A program made the translations under genes and the position numbers. Below the pieces are notes generated by a model. That model was given only the letters and a program-made list of their open reading frames with translations. It did no database searches and had not been told where the DNA came from. A DNA stretch of 64,000 nt from the NCBI GenBank assembly GCA_037176705.1, contig CM073886.1, positions 15,150,501 through 15,214,500 on the forward strand, in the 5' to 3' direction. Position 1 is the first letter of the stretch, and every line of letters begins with the position of its first letter. Source of the stretch: Molossus alvarezi (taxonomy: Eukaryota > Chordata > Mammalia > Chiroptera > Molossidae). This document shows positions 34,479 through 44,699 of this stretch, one piece after another.

Positions 34479-34911
34479 TGTTACAACCCAGTAATTCTCC
34501 ATCTGCTAGAAGAAGGAACCTCTCCTGGGTTCCTTGAGCCCGAGTTGTTTTTACAAAAATTCTTGAAGAGAAAGGTATACATCAGCCATGACCACAAGGA
34601 TATTAACCATGAACTTAACTAACAGGAGATGCCAGATGGGACAATGAGACATTCAAGGCTAAATGTTAAGAAATATAAAATAAACAACTTGTACAGCTAC
34701 TAACTGCTGATATCTGCTTCTGTACACATAGCTTGCTTGCTCTGCTAAACTCTTGAGTAACCCTTGTCCTATATAAGCAACCCTCCCCCTGAGCTCGGGG
34801 CTGCAGTTCTCCTCTGTGTAGGTTGGCTGCAGTCCCTGCGCAGGTAATAAAGCTCCTAATATTCAAAATTACTTGATATCTGAGTGAGGATGACTCTCCT
34901 GGGTTACAACA
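34479..34911 (+). mobile_element. ERV1 5' LTR
   Basis: TGTTACAACCC...GGGTTACAACA. TATA (CCTATATAAGCAACC) near 34768 and AATAAA at 34846-34851. Confidence 0.93.
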
Positions 34912-35216
34912 TTTGGAGGCCCCAGCGAGATCAACCGCGAGGTCCCCCTTTTCTGTGGGGTTGACCTCCTCAGACTAAGCAGAGGGCTGCCTCCTTGCAC
35001 TCAGCACCTACATTCGTTCTGACTTTCGATTCGGCTAATTTGGATTAGGACTTCGGCCTCGAGGATCTGGGTAAGGGATTTCCCCTTCCTGTCTGTTTCG
35101 GTAGCTGGAGGGATCTGGGATTGTTGCGGGCCGGATGCCGCTTAACCGCACTTCCCCCTCAGGGTCGGGACTCTGACTCCTGACCTGGGAAACCAGTCTG
35201 TTTCAATCTGGCACTT

Positions 35217-35620
35217 TTGGGTGCGTCTGTTCTAAAATTGGTATTTTTTGTCTTGACCGCGGTTGTCTGTCTATTTGTGTTACGTGTTCTCTGCTGCTCT
35301 AACTGTTTTGCTTTCGGTAGGATGGGACATGGAAATTCTTCCCCCCAGACTCCCCTGGAATGTGTGCTTGCTAACTTTTCTGATTGCTTTAAGCGCTCCT
35401 GTGACTATGAAAAAGGCTGCGATCCTGGTTTCCTGAGAACACTCTGTGAACTTGAATAGCCTGTCTAAGGGGTTAATTGGCCACCCGAAGGTAGTTTCAA
35501 TTTGCAATTGGCTTTTATGGTCCGTCAGGAAATATACAGGAGCCTTGGTCACCTAGAACAAATGCCATATATTAATATTTGAATTGATATAACTACTGAC
35601 AAACCCAATTATAGTAAGAA
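35217..35620 (+). pseudogene. ERV1 gag 5' remnant (leader frame and matrix)
   Basis: A frame from 35217 to a stop at 35457-35459 runs through a ~20-residue hydrophobic segment into a Gag-type start at 35322 (MGHGNSS..., a myristoylation-type MG). Matrix-like sequence continues to about 35620 with a frameshift and stops. The in-frame hydrophobic extension upstream of Gag resembles the glycosylated-Gag arrangement of gammaretroviruses. Non-functional. Confidence 0.65.
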
Positions 35621-36597
35621 ATGTCAGTATCCAGAGGTTCAAATGAAAGGAAAAAAGTTTTGTTAACAATGCCTCAGCCTGCCCTGAAGGACAGTTAACT
35701 CCTCCAAGCCCCCAAGGAAATTCTATCTTGCCCTTCAGGACCCCTCTTAAGAATATACTAAAATGGTAATTTACCTGAGTTTGCCTACTTTGGGTTCTTA
35801 TTACAGAAAAACTAGAAGATGAATTTGGATCTGTTAATGATCTAACCCAATATCTGAATAGATATGGATACATTCAGATGTACTGGCTTCTTTGTAGTGA
35901 GGTCTCAATGCCTCTTTACAAGGCTTATTAATATTCTCACAGGTAAAGTGTTTAACCATTGAAGTGCCAGCCCGGTCCAGCTGCAGAAAGGGGCATATTC
36001 TTTCCATGCCAGCCCGGGCTGCTCCTCTGCAGCGGGTTTAGTAGCAGCTAGTTTCCAACAGGCTTCTCTGAACTTTAGGGAGTTAAATATAGGGATCCCA
36101 GGCACGGGTACAAAGTGCTCTTGGAGAGTTAAAAAACACTCTGCCCCGCATAAACATATGTGTTAAGATGTTGCTCCCCTTTCCTGCATCCTTTTGTAAA
36201 CCTGGGGTCAGGGGAAATGTTCCCATTCCTCTGCCCATGGTAGGACCCATGTATTGTTGGGGGAAGGGCTTCCTTAGACACTTTTCACCGTGTTCTCCTG
36301 TTAGGCCTATTGGCCCAATTGGCTGAATTAGCAAAGGTAATAGTAGCAGACTTAAGGGAAACAGGATACACGGAACAGGATCACCCTAGGAAGGGAAACA
36401 TGAGGAAGGGTCAGGATAGCAGGCCTAGGTCCCGATTAGGAATAGAAAAGACAAGGGCAAAATCAGGTGTAGAGGAACAAAATAAAAAGCAGTCCTTAAT
36501 TTAGAAAAATGACAGGGCTAGGGCTCCTTCCAGCTGAGCCCTCTGGAGCCCAGAATAATACAAGACAATAGGGGACAAACTAGTTAGTTTCCTGGTA

Positions 36598-36660
36598 GAT
36601 ACTGGTGCAGCAGACTCAGTCCTGACCGAGCCAATGGGACCCTAACCTACCCCTAGACTT
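36598..36660 (+). pseudogene. ERV1 protease remnant
   Basis: The aspartic protease active-site motif DTGAADSVL is readable, then stops follow. A GRDLL-like protease end occurs near 36740 in another frame. RNase H linker sequence starts within about 90 bases, leaving no room for reverse transcriptase. Confidence 0.75.
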
Positions 36661-36819
36661 CAAAGAGGACTATAGACCTTGGGAAAAATATTGTGACTCA
36701 TTCGTTTCTGTTCCTGCCAGAATGCCCATATCCCCTACTCAGACATGATCTACTCCAGAGATCATTCAATTGCTGGCCACTGCCACTCCAGGCCAGCCCT
36801 CACATCAAGTTCCCCAGGA

Positions 36820-37110
36820 TATTGCCATCAATCCTGCCAGCCTGCCTCCAGATGATGACCCGGAGAAACCTCTGCAGGACGGCCTGGGGGAAATCGGCAC
36901 TGCAGACTGCCGCACAGACCTCAAGGATGACCCACTGCCACCATCAGATGAGGTATTATTCACAGATGGGAGCAGCTATGTCCAGGAAGAAATCAGGTAT
37001 GCTGGGACAGCAGTAGTAACTCTGGACCGTGTCATTTGGTTTCAGTCATTAAACAGAGGAACTTCAGCCCCAGGGGCTGAACTCATAGCCCTAATCCAGG
37101 CTTTCTGATG
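36820..37110 (+). pseudogene. ERV1 RNase H remnant
   Basis: Linker (NPASLPPDDDPEKPLQD) and RNase H start (FTDGSSYVQEEIRYAG, then GTSAPGAELIALIQAF). The first catalytic Asp and the Glu are present. Ended by a TGA at about 37107; the downstream half is degenerate. Confidence 0.8.
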
Positions 37111-37299
37111 AGACAAAGGGAAACCATACTGCAAATAAGGAAGCTCAATATATGGCCCTAAAACCAGTGGGGACCTATCCAGATATCAGTCACCTTGCCA
37201 AACACAAGTTTGCCTCTGACTCCTACTTACACTAGGTCAGAAAATGACTTAACCAAGAAAAAACAAGCCATGAAAAAAAACAACAGATAGTAGACACTG

Positions 37300-37440
37300 C
37301 CTGATGGGAGGTTATTAATCCCAGAGGCTGTAGGTCGAACTTTAGTCAACCAGCTGCACCAGACTACCCAGTTAGGTTATACCAAGCTTACTGAACTCCT
37401 GAGAGGCAGGCAATGTCCAGTAAGGTCACAGGGCAAAGGA
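37300..37440 (+). pseudogene. ERV1 integrase N-terminal domain remnant
   Basis: HQTTQLGYTKLTELLRGRQC carries the zinc-binding His region. It then runs into a non-coding purine-rich stretch (37440-37780) containing a repeated GCAGAGGGTCTGT segment that ERV3 shares. The DDE core is missing. Confidence 0.75.
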
Positions 37441-37789
37441 GAAGGCAGAAAGAAGCAGGGATGTATAGGTCTAAGTAAGGAGGAGGAGAAGAAAAGCTAG
37501 GGGATGTGCAGACAGTAGATAGATTGAACAAGCTCTCAGATTCATGTCAGGGGAGGGACTAAGAAAGTCGCAGAGGGTCTGTGTAAGTTGAAAAAGGATT
37601 GTGTAAGTCACAGAGGGTCTGTATAAGTTGAAAAAAAGTTATAGACAAGGAAAAAAATTTTTTAAAGGATTATGCAGAGGAAATAAAAAGATAAGGAAGG
37701 ATAAGAGAAAGGGACATACATATTACAGGAAGACAGGACATTGGAGGGCAGGTAAAGCACATGAACAGGACTTTAGAAACCAGTGAAAA

Positions 37790-38110
37790 CTGGACCACTC
37801 TGCTCCCCCTCGCCCTCTTACAGTTCTTGCAGGCTCTGCAGTTTTCCCAGAAGACCTTTCATAAACACATCTGCAATGCCCTGCCTGTGCCCACCTCAAA
37901 CCCTGTGCACCCGTTCCAGCCTGGGGACTCAATATAGGTAAAGAAATTCACCACCCAGAGGCTAACTCTGGCCTGGAAGGGACCATACACTGTCATCCTG
38001 CCCGCACCGACGGCTGTCAAGGTCAACGGCATCCTGGTCTGGCTGCACCATTCCTGGCTGAAGGCGGAGAAAGCGGAATGGACAGGGCAGGCCTCTCCAG
38101 GTCCTTAAAA
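37790..38110 (+). pseudogene. ERV1 integrase C-terminal domain remnant
   Basis: HPFQPGDSI then TLAWKGPYTVILPAPTAVKV and LHHSWLKAE form the gammaretroviral integrase tail. One in-frame stop after GDSI. Confidence 0.8.
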
Positions 38111-38639
38111 ATGAGACTCTTGCATTTATCAGGACTCTAATTGTTCTGATTATAACTGTACAGGGGAATCTTTATAAATCTAGACCCCAATAAAACTGGG
38201 AACTTAAAAATAAAATATTAGGGAAAAATCTTAAAAATGTCACCACAAAGGGGATGTGTTAACTCCATCCTGACCTACACGTTACTACACGTACACACCC
38301 TAGCAGACTTTCTTTGTAAACATAAGGGCCTTTAGAAACCCAAAGAAAAATATAAAAATAAGGGGTTAATAATAGCCTTGGGGAACTCAGAGGAACCATG
38401 AAAAAAAAGAGATTAATAATTGCCCTGACCTAACAAGCTCCTCTCTTCCCCTTCTCTGTATCAACCCCCCTTAACGGTGCCAAAAGCAGCGCCAAGAGAA
38501 TGTAGTTTTTTTTTCTGTAGTTTGTGCCTTTAAAAACAGGCAACAAAGAAGGCAGGTTACTGAGGATTTGGGGAATGCCCCTCCAGCTCATCCATGTAAT
38601 AAAGTGCTCCTTTACAATTCGGCTATATGTCTCTAGTTA

Positions 38640-39005
38640 TCTCGCTGACACCTTACAGCATTTAGAGCACTAAGGGAAGCTTGCTGTTTTTATGCCTATA
38701 GATCAGGAGTCATCAGAGAGAGTATTCAGGTTCTTAGGAAGCGCCTCGCAGAACAAGCCAGAAGCGAAGAGGCCTCTCGTAGCTAGTTTGAAGACCTTTA
38801 TAACTGGTCCCCCTGGCTCACTACTCTTCTCTCTGCTCTAGCAGGCCCCCTCATACTCCTATTTCTAGGACTATTTCTGTGGACCTATAATAATAAACAA
38901 ATTAATAGCTTTCATAAGAGAGAGGGTCCAATCTGTCAAATTATTAGTCCTGGCCTCTCATCACCAAAGGTTGCCATTAGATCAAAGATTTGATCTGTAC
39001 ATAAA
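38640..39005 (+). pseudogene. ERV1 env TM remnant
   Basis: A Cys-rich CCFYAYRSG segment, then an ectodomain stalk and a membrane span (PWLTTLLSALAGPLILLFLG). No SU or start codon is present; frames are broken. Confidence 0.75.
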
Positions 39006-39017
39006 ACCAGTGGGGAA

Positions 39018-39461
39018 TGTTATAACCCAGTAATTCTCCATCTGCTAGAAGAAGGAACCTCTCCTGGGTTCCTTGAGCCCGAGTTGTTTTTACAAAAATT
39101 CTTGAAGAGAAAAGTATACATCAGCCATGACCACAAGGATATTAACCATGAACTTAACTAATCAGGAGATGCCAGACGGGACAATGAGGCATTCAAGGCT
39201 AAGGTCTAGTAAATGTTAAGAAATATAAAATAAACAACTTGTACAGCTACTAACTGCTGATATCTGCTTCTGTACACATAGCTTGCTTGCTCTGCTAAAC
39301 TCTTGAGTAACCCCTGTCCTATATAAGCAACCCTCCCCCTGAGCTCGGGGCTGCAGTTCTCCTATGTGTAGGTTGGCTGCAGTCCCTGCGCAGGTAATAA
39401 AGCTCCTAATATTCAAAATTACTTGATATCTGAGTGAGGATGACTCTCCTGGGTTACAACA
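39018..39461 (+). mobile_element. ERV1 3' LTR
   Basis: TGTTATAACCC...GGGTTACAACA, preceded by AGTGGGGAA as polypurine end. It ends 384 bases from the lectin stop codon and runs convergently to that gene. Confidence 0.93.
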
Positions 39462-39690
39462 CCTACCTCCTGTCTAATCCTGAAGTTCTGTTCACTGAGC
39501 TCCAACCCAGAGGCCAAATCCTCTACCAGCTCAGACGCAAGAATCACACTTGGACATACTATTCCTGCAGAAACTTTATTTATGGGACTCAACTTGGCTA
39601 TCCCAGTGCTACCACCAATCCGACAGCCTCGACAGGGTGATCTACGCCCCATCCTTGGGGACCCAAGAGCACTCATTTTTTGTGTGGTAT

Positions 39691-39850
39691 TATTTGTTTT
39701 TTGTGTTTTGTTTTGTTTTGTTTTGTTTTTATTGAAAGAGAGAGATCGATTTGTTGTTCCACTTATTTATGAATTCATTTGTTGATTCTTGTATGTGCCC
39801 TGACCTGGGATCCAACCATAACCTTGACATTTGGGGATGGAGCTCTAACC
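39691..39850 (-). mobile_element. Older tRNA-type bat SINE overlapping the ZG16B-like stop codon
   Basis: Minus-strand sequence from GGTTAGAGC through a B-box-like GGTTGGATCCC, then the block GTGGAACAACAAATCG, ending in an (AAAAC)n tail. The same body plan, with CATAAATGGGTGGAACA, occurs in the SINE at 29123. The head is 5'-truncated and I see no clear TSD. Its first bases encode the last Gly and the TAG stop of the lectin. Confidence 0.75.
39728..39733 (-). terminator. SINE-borne candidate poly(A) signal for ZG16B-like gene
   Basis: Minus-strand AATAAA at the end of the SINE body, about 112 bases after the ZG16B-like stop codon and just before the SINE's (AAAAC)n tail. No other AATAAA occurs nearer, so the SINE may supply both stop codon and cleavage signal. 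This is inference. Confidence 0.4.
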
Positions 39851-41178
39851 AGAATTCATAGTGGTGTTCTCTACCCGAGGATAATCCCACTTAAAACCAA
39901 TGCCGGTGATGCCAAGGAGCTGACGCTGGCCAAAGAGTCCTGTGAGCACCTTGCCGATCTCACTAGGGTAGACGATGAAGCTGCTTCCATCATCCTTCCC
40001 AAATGTGGCCCAGCGCCCAGTGTTGGTGTATAGAATCAGGTGGCGGAGGTAAACCTTGTACGAGCCATAGGCGCCTATGATGTACTCATCTGGCTGCAGG
40101 ATGAATTCCTGGGAATGCCCACCTGAGACACCATATAGTTCGCTCCAGGAGGATCCATACCTCAGCTGAATACTGGGAGAAAGGGAGAACTTTGAACACT
40201 CCGGATTCAGGCTGACTCACCACTCCTCAGGTCCTCTATCCCCCACACTACCCCTCCCCCATCCATCAGCAAGAATAGCCTTGTCACTGTACATAAGTCC
40301 CTGAGTACATGGCTTAGGGTTCCTGAGACAGACACGCTGGTCTCAAACTCCTGCTCTGTTGCTTTTGGGCTCTGTGGTCTTGGGCTTGTTGCCCAGCCTC
40401 TCCGGGCCTCAGTTTCTTCATCTGCAAAGTGGGAGTGATTGTTGGGAGCAGACACTGAGATCATCTGTAAGGAGAGCTCTGAGAAATGCCTGGTCACCAT
40501 GACACTCGGGTGGTGCCAGCTGTCATCCTTGCTCAGAGCAGGGAGCTAGCTGTTCCCCAGCCAAGCTTGGGTTTTCTGAGTCCAAGTCACTCCAACTAGA
40601 TCAGGTCGCAGGCCTGAGAAGCAAATGATTTCTCACATTCACCTGGGGGAATTCCACTAGCTTTGCTCATCTGAGCTTATCTGTGTCCTTCCTCCCATGT
40701 GGTTCCTCTCCCAGAGCCTCCTCCTCCACGGCTCCCTGCCCATACTCTGTCTTCTTCGGTAACCTGGCTGCTCTACCCCATTCCCCCTCCTACTCACCTC
40801 CTAAATATGCCTATAGGACTTATGGACACCCGAATCCCAGTTATATCATTTTCATAGTCTTCAGAGGTACTGAAGTACGTGCCTCCTCCTTTCCCAAACA
40901 TCTCTAGATGGATGAAAAAACAGATGGGGGAGAGAACAAAAGTCACACGGTAATATATAGGTTATCTTTTTGCGGAACTGAACAAAGCCCCTCCAGGCAG
41001 ATGGGATGACCCTGCGACTAGAGTTAGTCAGGGGCTGGGCCCAGACCCAGGGGTGTTCTAGGAGGAGGTGAAGGTGGCCACCAGGGGAATGGGCTCCAGG
41101 AAGGCAGACCCAGCCAGACTTACGCTCTGCCCAGCAGGTGGTGCTCCACAGGATGGTGAGGGTCAGCCACAGCAGCAT
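39845..41178 (-). CDS. ZG16B: ZG16B-like secreted jacalin-type lectin, three coding exons
   Basis: On the minus strand the coding exons are 41178-41124, 40903-40798 and 40172-39845, with GT/AG introns and matching phases; 162 residues. Exon 1 encodes a signal peptide ([11 protein letters not shown]...). Exons 2 and 3 encode a single jacalin-like beta-prism domain. Exon 2 opens it with a [14 protein letters not shown] loop; exon 3 carries the LQPDEYI and [15 protein letters not shown] strands typical of the ZG16 family. These are secretory-granule or mucosal lectins; ZG16B is also called PAUF. Its position and orientation facing PRSS22 match the human locus, supporting ZG16B over ZG16. The C-terminus is unusual: after WDYP only about 12 residues remain, and the last Gly codon and TAG stop fall inside a SINE (39691-39850), so the tail seen in other mammals looks replaced. 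A different last exon cannot be excluded. Confidence 0.88.
40290..40500 (+). mobile_element. MIR SINE in ZG16B-like intron 2
   Basis: CTCCTGCTCTGTTGCTTTTG, GGGCCTCAGTTTCTTCATCT and GCAAAGTGGGAGTGATTG match MIR, antisense to the gene. Confidence 0.75.
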
Positions 41179-41368
41179 GGTTTCTGGCTTGTGAGTCCCA
41201 AGGCTCCTGGGGAGAAGGGACAGTTCACCTGACTCTCAGAGAGGGGCCCTGCCTGACCTTGTCGGGCCCCATCCATGGGAAGGGAGCACCGCCCCACCTG
41301 GCCAGGAAATTCTTCTTGCCCAGTCCTTGCACTGGAGAGTCTTGCATCTGGGCTCCCTCCACCTGACC

Positions 41369-41375
41369 TTTTATA
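41369..41375 (-). promoter_or_regulatory. ZG16B: TATA box of the ZG16B-like gene
   Basis: On the minus strand GGGTATAAAAGGTC lies about 195 bases upstream of the ATG, predicting transcription start near 41340-41345 and a 5' UTR of about 165 bases (or a short spliced one). A strong TATA box suits a tissue-restricted secretory gene. Confidence 0.55.
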
Positions 41376-42610
41376 CCCTCCCAGGTCTTGTGGGCCTCCA
41401 TCCAGAAGGAAAGAGTATGGATCACCCTGGGGACAGAAAGGAAGCCCCAGAGCCATCCTGGGTGAGGCTCCCGGACACGTCGTGTTTGTTGTCTTGGCCC
41501 CAGGGCCTACACAAACAAAACTGTGACAGGGATTTTGTTGTCACCTCTGAGTCTTTTTTCTCAGCACATGAACTAGATCTTGACTTCAGAGGTGGGGGAG
41601 GTTCACTGACAGCCCTTCCTAGGTTGGCCAGACAGGTTTCAACCCTACCAGGGACTACAGGTGGAATGTCCACTGAAGGTTCGTGGAGCCCAGGGCTCCT
41701 GCCTTTTGCACACTTGGGTTCAGGACCTCATTCAGGTCTGGGCGGAGCCCAGTGTCCCTTGGGCTTTCAAGAGTTCAGATCAAGCTCCCTATTAACTCTC
41801 AGAGAGCCAGAGAGGACTATTCAATTCTTTGTGCCTGGTGCAAGGTGGAATAGATACCCCAGGTGCTGGCCTTCCAGGGTCTGTCACTTGGAAATTGTCT
41901 GTAATCTTTCCTCTGTGCCTGGTCTGAGGTTGATTATGGCATGGGTGCTAGAGCCAGATCATGTCCAATCCTGAGTTTTATACTTACTAGTTATGCAATT
42001 TGTAGAGTGTACATCACCTCTGTGTGCCTTGACTTATCTGATATATGTGGATAACAGTAAAACCTACTCACAGGATGTTATGGGAATTCAACAAGATGCT
42101 TCTCCAGCTAAGGGCCTGAACACTGAAGACTTTGTACCATGAGGGCAGGTATATAAGGTTTTGCTTTGCAGCATCCTTTAAAATCACAGTTTAGAAACAG
42201 CACACATATATCTAGAGGTGACCCATTAAATAAATGATGGTGTTGTCTATGAAGTGGAATAGTACACAAGTGTGAAGAAGGAATGGGACACTCCTGCTGC
42301 ACTGACACATTGCCCAAGGACAGAGGCTAGTGGAGACTTGAGGGTTTAGAATGTCCCCATTTGGTTACACAGAAAAAGAGAATGGCCTCATGTGTGCACA
42401 GACAGACTTGTTCTGGGAGTGCTGGTTCACCAGGAACTAAAAACACTGGTTTCATTGGGATGGCAATGCTGGGAGGACTGAGAGATGGGGTGGAAGCCCT
42501 GTTTAGCGGGCACCTTTATTACCTAGGTTCCTAGGACGGAGTCAGCTACTATGACCTGCAGCCAAATCTGGTCCTCTTCCTGTTTCTGCACAGCCCGTGA
42601 GCTAAGAATA
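41376..42610. other. Region upstream of the ZG16B-like gene
   Basis: Unique sequence with a degenerate MIR at about 41970-42110. An open plus-strand frame at 41327-41974 overlaps the promoter and has no domain, so it is not called. Confidence 0.5.
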
Positions 42611-42611
42611 C

Positions 42612-42816
42612 TTTTTTCATGTTTATAGATTTCAGAGATAAGAAGGGAGAGAGAGAGACAAACATGAATGAGAGAGAAACATTGATCAGCTGCCTCCTGA
42701 ATGCCCCCTATTGGGGATCAAGCTCACAACCCCAGCATGTGTTCTGACCAGGAATCAAACCAGCAACCTCTTGGTGCATGGGACAATGCACAAACAACAG
42801 AGCCACACCAGCTTGG
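42612..42816 (-). mobile_element. Older Ves-related SINE
   Basis: GGGAGAGAGAGAGACAAACA tract, CCCCTATTGGGGATCAAGC and reversed head AGAGCCACACCAGCTTGG. Confidence 0.88.
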
Positions 42817-43150
42817 AGACATAATTAGATGCTTAGAAAAAATTCAAAAGAAAAATAGCATTTTGTGACACATAAACATTCCATGAAATTCCAGTGCCAT
42901 CACCATCAATGAAGTGTTATCAGCACACAGCCCCACCTACTCATTTGCGTGCAGTCTGGGGCTGCTTTCAACTACAGGCAGAGCTGAGTCCTTGTGACAG
43001 ATCTGAAGACTTAGAAAACCTAGAGTTGCAGCAGAAGGGGAAGTCAGAGAGACTTGAAACAGGAGAAGGACTCCAAGTGCTATTACTGGCTTTGAAGATG
43101 AACATAGCCAGAGGGACTAGGGGTAGGGGTTCTACAACTTCAAGAAACTG

Positions 43151-43756
43151 AATTTGCCTGGGCCGGTGTTGCTCAGTGGATTAAGCATCCTCCCTTGGAC
43201 TGGGAGGTCCTGCCTGGTTCCATTCCCAGTCAGGGCACAAGCCTTGTTTTTGGGCTTGATCCCCAGTAGGAGGCGTGCAGGAAGCATCTAAAAGGTCTGA
43301 GTCGGCGGCGGGAGGCGAATGTAAAGCAAAATGGCTTTATTGCACGTGCCTGGGTGTAGGTGGGCTGAGCCGAGAAGGGTTCAGCCTCGAATTAGGATTG
43401 AGGTGTCGGTTATATATCCTACTTTTAGCTTCCGGCAGTTCCTGCTGATGTACTTTATCTGGCCCACTGTCCACCTTGCAGTAGGGCTGGTCTGGTATCT
43501 CGTTTGACATCTGCTGGGTTATCCATTGCCTTGAAGATACTTCAGACAAATCTTATCCGTACTCAACAAAAGGCTGAGCAAAGGTCAAGCAAGCAACACA
43601 ATTTCCACAGTTTTCACCTTTGCAAATGTTTACCTTTACCTTTTAAAATATTACTAACCCTTTCAGCATCCAATTGATGTTTCTCTCTCACATCGATGTT
43701 TCTAGTTCTCTCTCTCTCTTCCTCTCTCTCTAAAAAACCATATTAAAAAAGAAAGA
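43151..43756 (+). mobile_element. Older Ves-related SINE split by a solo LTR
   Basis: Left part 43151-43288 (GCCTGGGCCGGTGTTGCTCA head to GTGCAGGAAGCATC). Right part 43671-43756 (CAATTGATGTTTCTC to A-rich tail). Removing the LTR and one TSD copy gives a continuous SINE. Flanking AAGAAACTG may be its TSD. Confidence 0.92.
43289..43665 (-). mobile_element. Solo LTR (family A), minus orientation, inside a SINE
   Basis: Minus-strand TGAAAGGGTTAGTAATA to GACCTTTTA, homologous to 33974-34362 throughout. Perfect TSD GCATC at 43284-43288 and 43666-43670. Confidence 0.95.
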
Positions 43757-44179
43757 AAGAAACTGCACTGTGGAAAACACTATATGGTGTTACCTCATAA
43801 AGTTAAAAATTAAACTGCCATTTGACCCAGTGATCCCACTTCTAGGAATATACCCTAAGAAGCCTGAAATACAAATCAGAAAGAATATATGTACCCCTAT
43901 GTTCATAGCAACACTATTTACAATAGCTAAGATCTGGAAACAACCCAAGTGTCCATTAGTAGATGAGTGGATGAAAAAGCTGTGGTACATGTACACAGTG
44001 GAAAACTATGCAGCTGTAAGAAAAAAAGATCTCTTATCCTTTGAGATGACATGGAGGGACCTAGAGAGTATTATGCTAAACGAAATAAGCCAAGCAGAAG
44101 AAAACAAATATCACATGATCTCACTTATTTGTGGAATATAATGAACTAAACAAACTGATGAACAAAATTGACCCAGAGA

Positions 44180-44419
44180 GCCCCGGCCGGTTTGGCTGAG
44201 CGGTTAGAGCGTCGGCCTGCGGTCCAGAGAGACCTGGGTTCCCGCTAAGGGTGCATACCCCGGTTGCAGTTTGTCCCCAGCCCTGGTTGGTTGTATGGGT
44301 GGCAGCCACTCAATATGTCCCTTTCATGTCGATGTTTCTCTCTCTCTCTCTCTTCCTCTCTCTCCCTCCCTCTCTATCTGAACAAAAAATGAAAAAATGT
44401 CCTCAGGTGAGGATAAAAA
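44180..44419 (+). mobile_element. Ves-type SINE in L1
   Basis: CCCCGGCCGGTTTGGCTGAG to TCCTCAGGTGAGGAT. TSD AAAATTGACCCAGAGA at 44164-44179 versus AAAATTGACCTAGAGA at 44420-44435. Confidence 0.95.
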
Positions 44420-44629
44420 AAAATTGACCTAGAGACATTGAGGTGGGGTACAGACTGACAAACCTCAGAGGAGGGGGATTGAGGCGGGGAAGAGATGAAC
44501 CACAGAACTTATATGCATGTGTGCATGACCAATGGACAACAAAGCTGGGGATGGGGCGGAGGGGATGGGGAGGGGACATTTATGCGGGAAAAAGGAGAAA
44601 CATCTGTAACAAAAACAAACTAATGAAAA

Positions 44630-44692
44630 GGAAGGAAGGAAGGAAGGAAGGAAGGAAGGAAGGAAGGAAGGAAGGAAGGAAGGAAGGAAGGA
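44630..44692. repeat. (GAAG)n microsatellite at L1 3' end
   Basis: About 15 pure GGAA/GAAG units where the L1 poly(A) tail should be, so it probably grew from that tail. Confidence 0.95.
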
Positions 44693-44699
44693 ACTGAAT

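Larger units (their letters stand above)
34479..39461 (+). mobile_element. ERV1: internally deleted gammaretrovirus-like provirus
   Basis: LTRs at 34479-34911 and 39018-39461. By eye they differ by about six substitutions, one single-base indel and one 10-base indel. The primer site TTTGGAGGCCCCAGCGAGAT at 34912 looks complementary to a tRNA-Thr 3' end. Flanks CTTAC / CCTAC suggest the TSD. Readable remnants in order: upstream hydrophobic frame and Gag start, protease, RNase H, integrase N-terminal domain, integrase C-terminal domain, Env TM. Reverse transcriptase, integrase core, most of Gag and SU are absent. Internal frames are broken throughout. Confidence 0.92.
43766..44694 (+). mobile_element. 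L1 3' end with SINE insertion
   Basis: The ORF2 C-terminus is readable at 43770-44141 (NIWCYLIKLKIKLPFDP-like; KIWKQPKCPLVDEWMKKLWY), then 3' UTR to 44630 and a (GAAG)n tail. A Ves SINE lies at 44180-44419. Broken and 5'-truncated. Confidence 0.9.

Noticed and set aside
41327..41974. Plus-strand open frame of 215 codons upstream of the lectin gene
   Set aside because: It overlaps the TATA box and 5' UTR of the minus-strand gene and has no recognisable domain.
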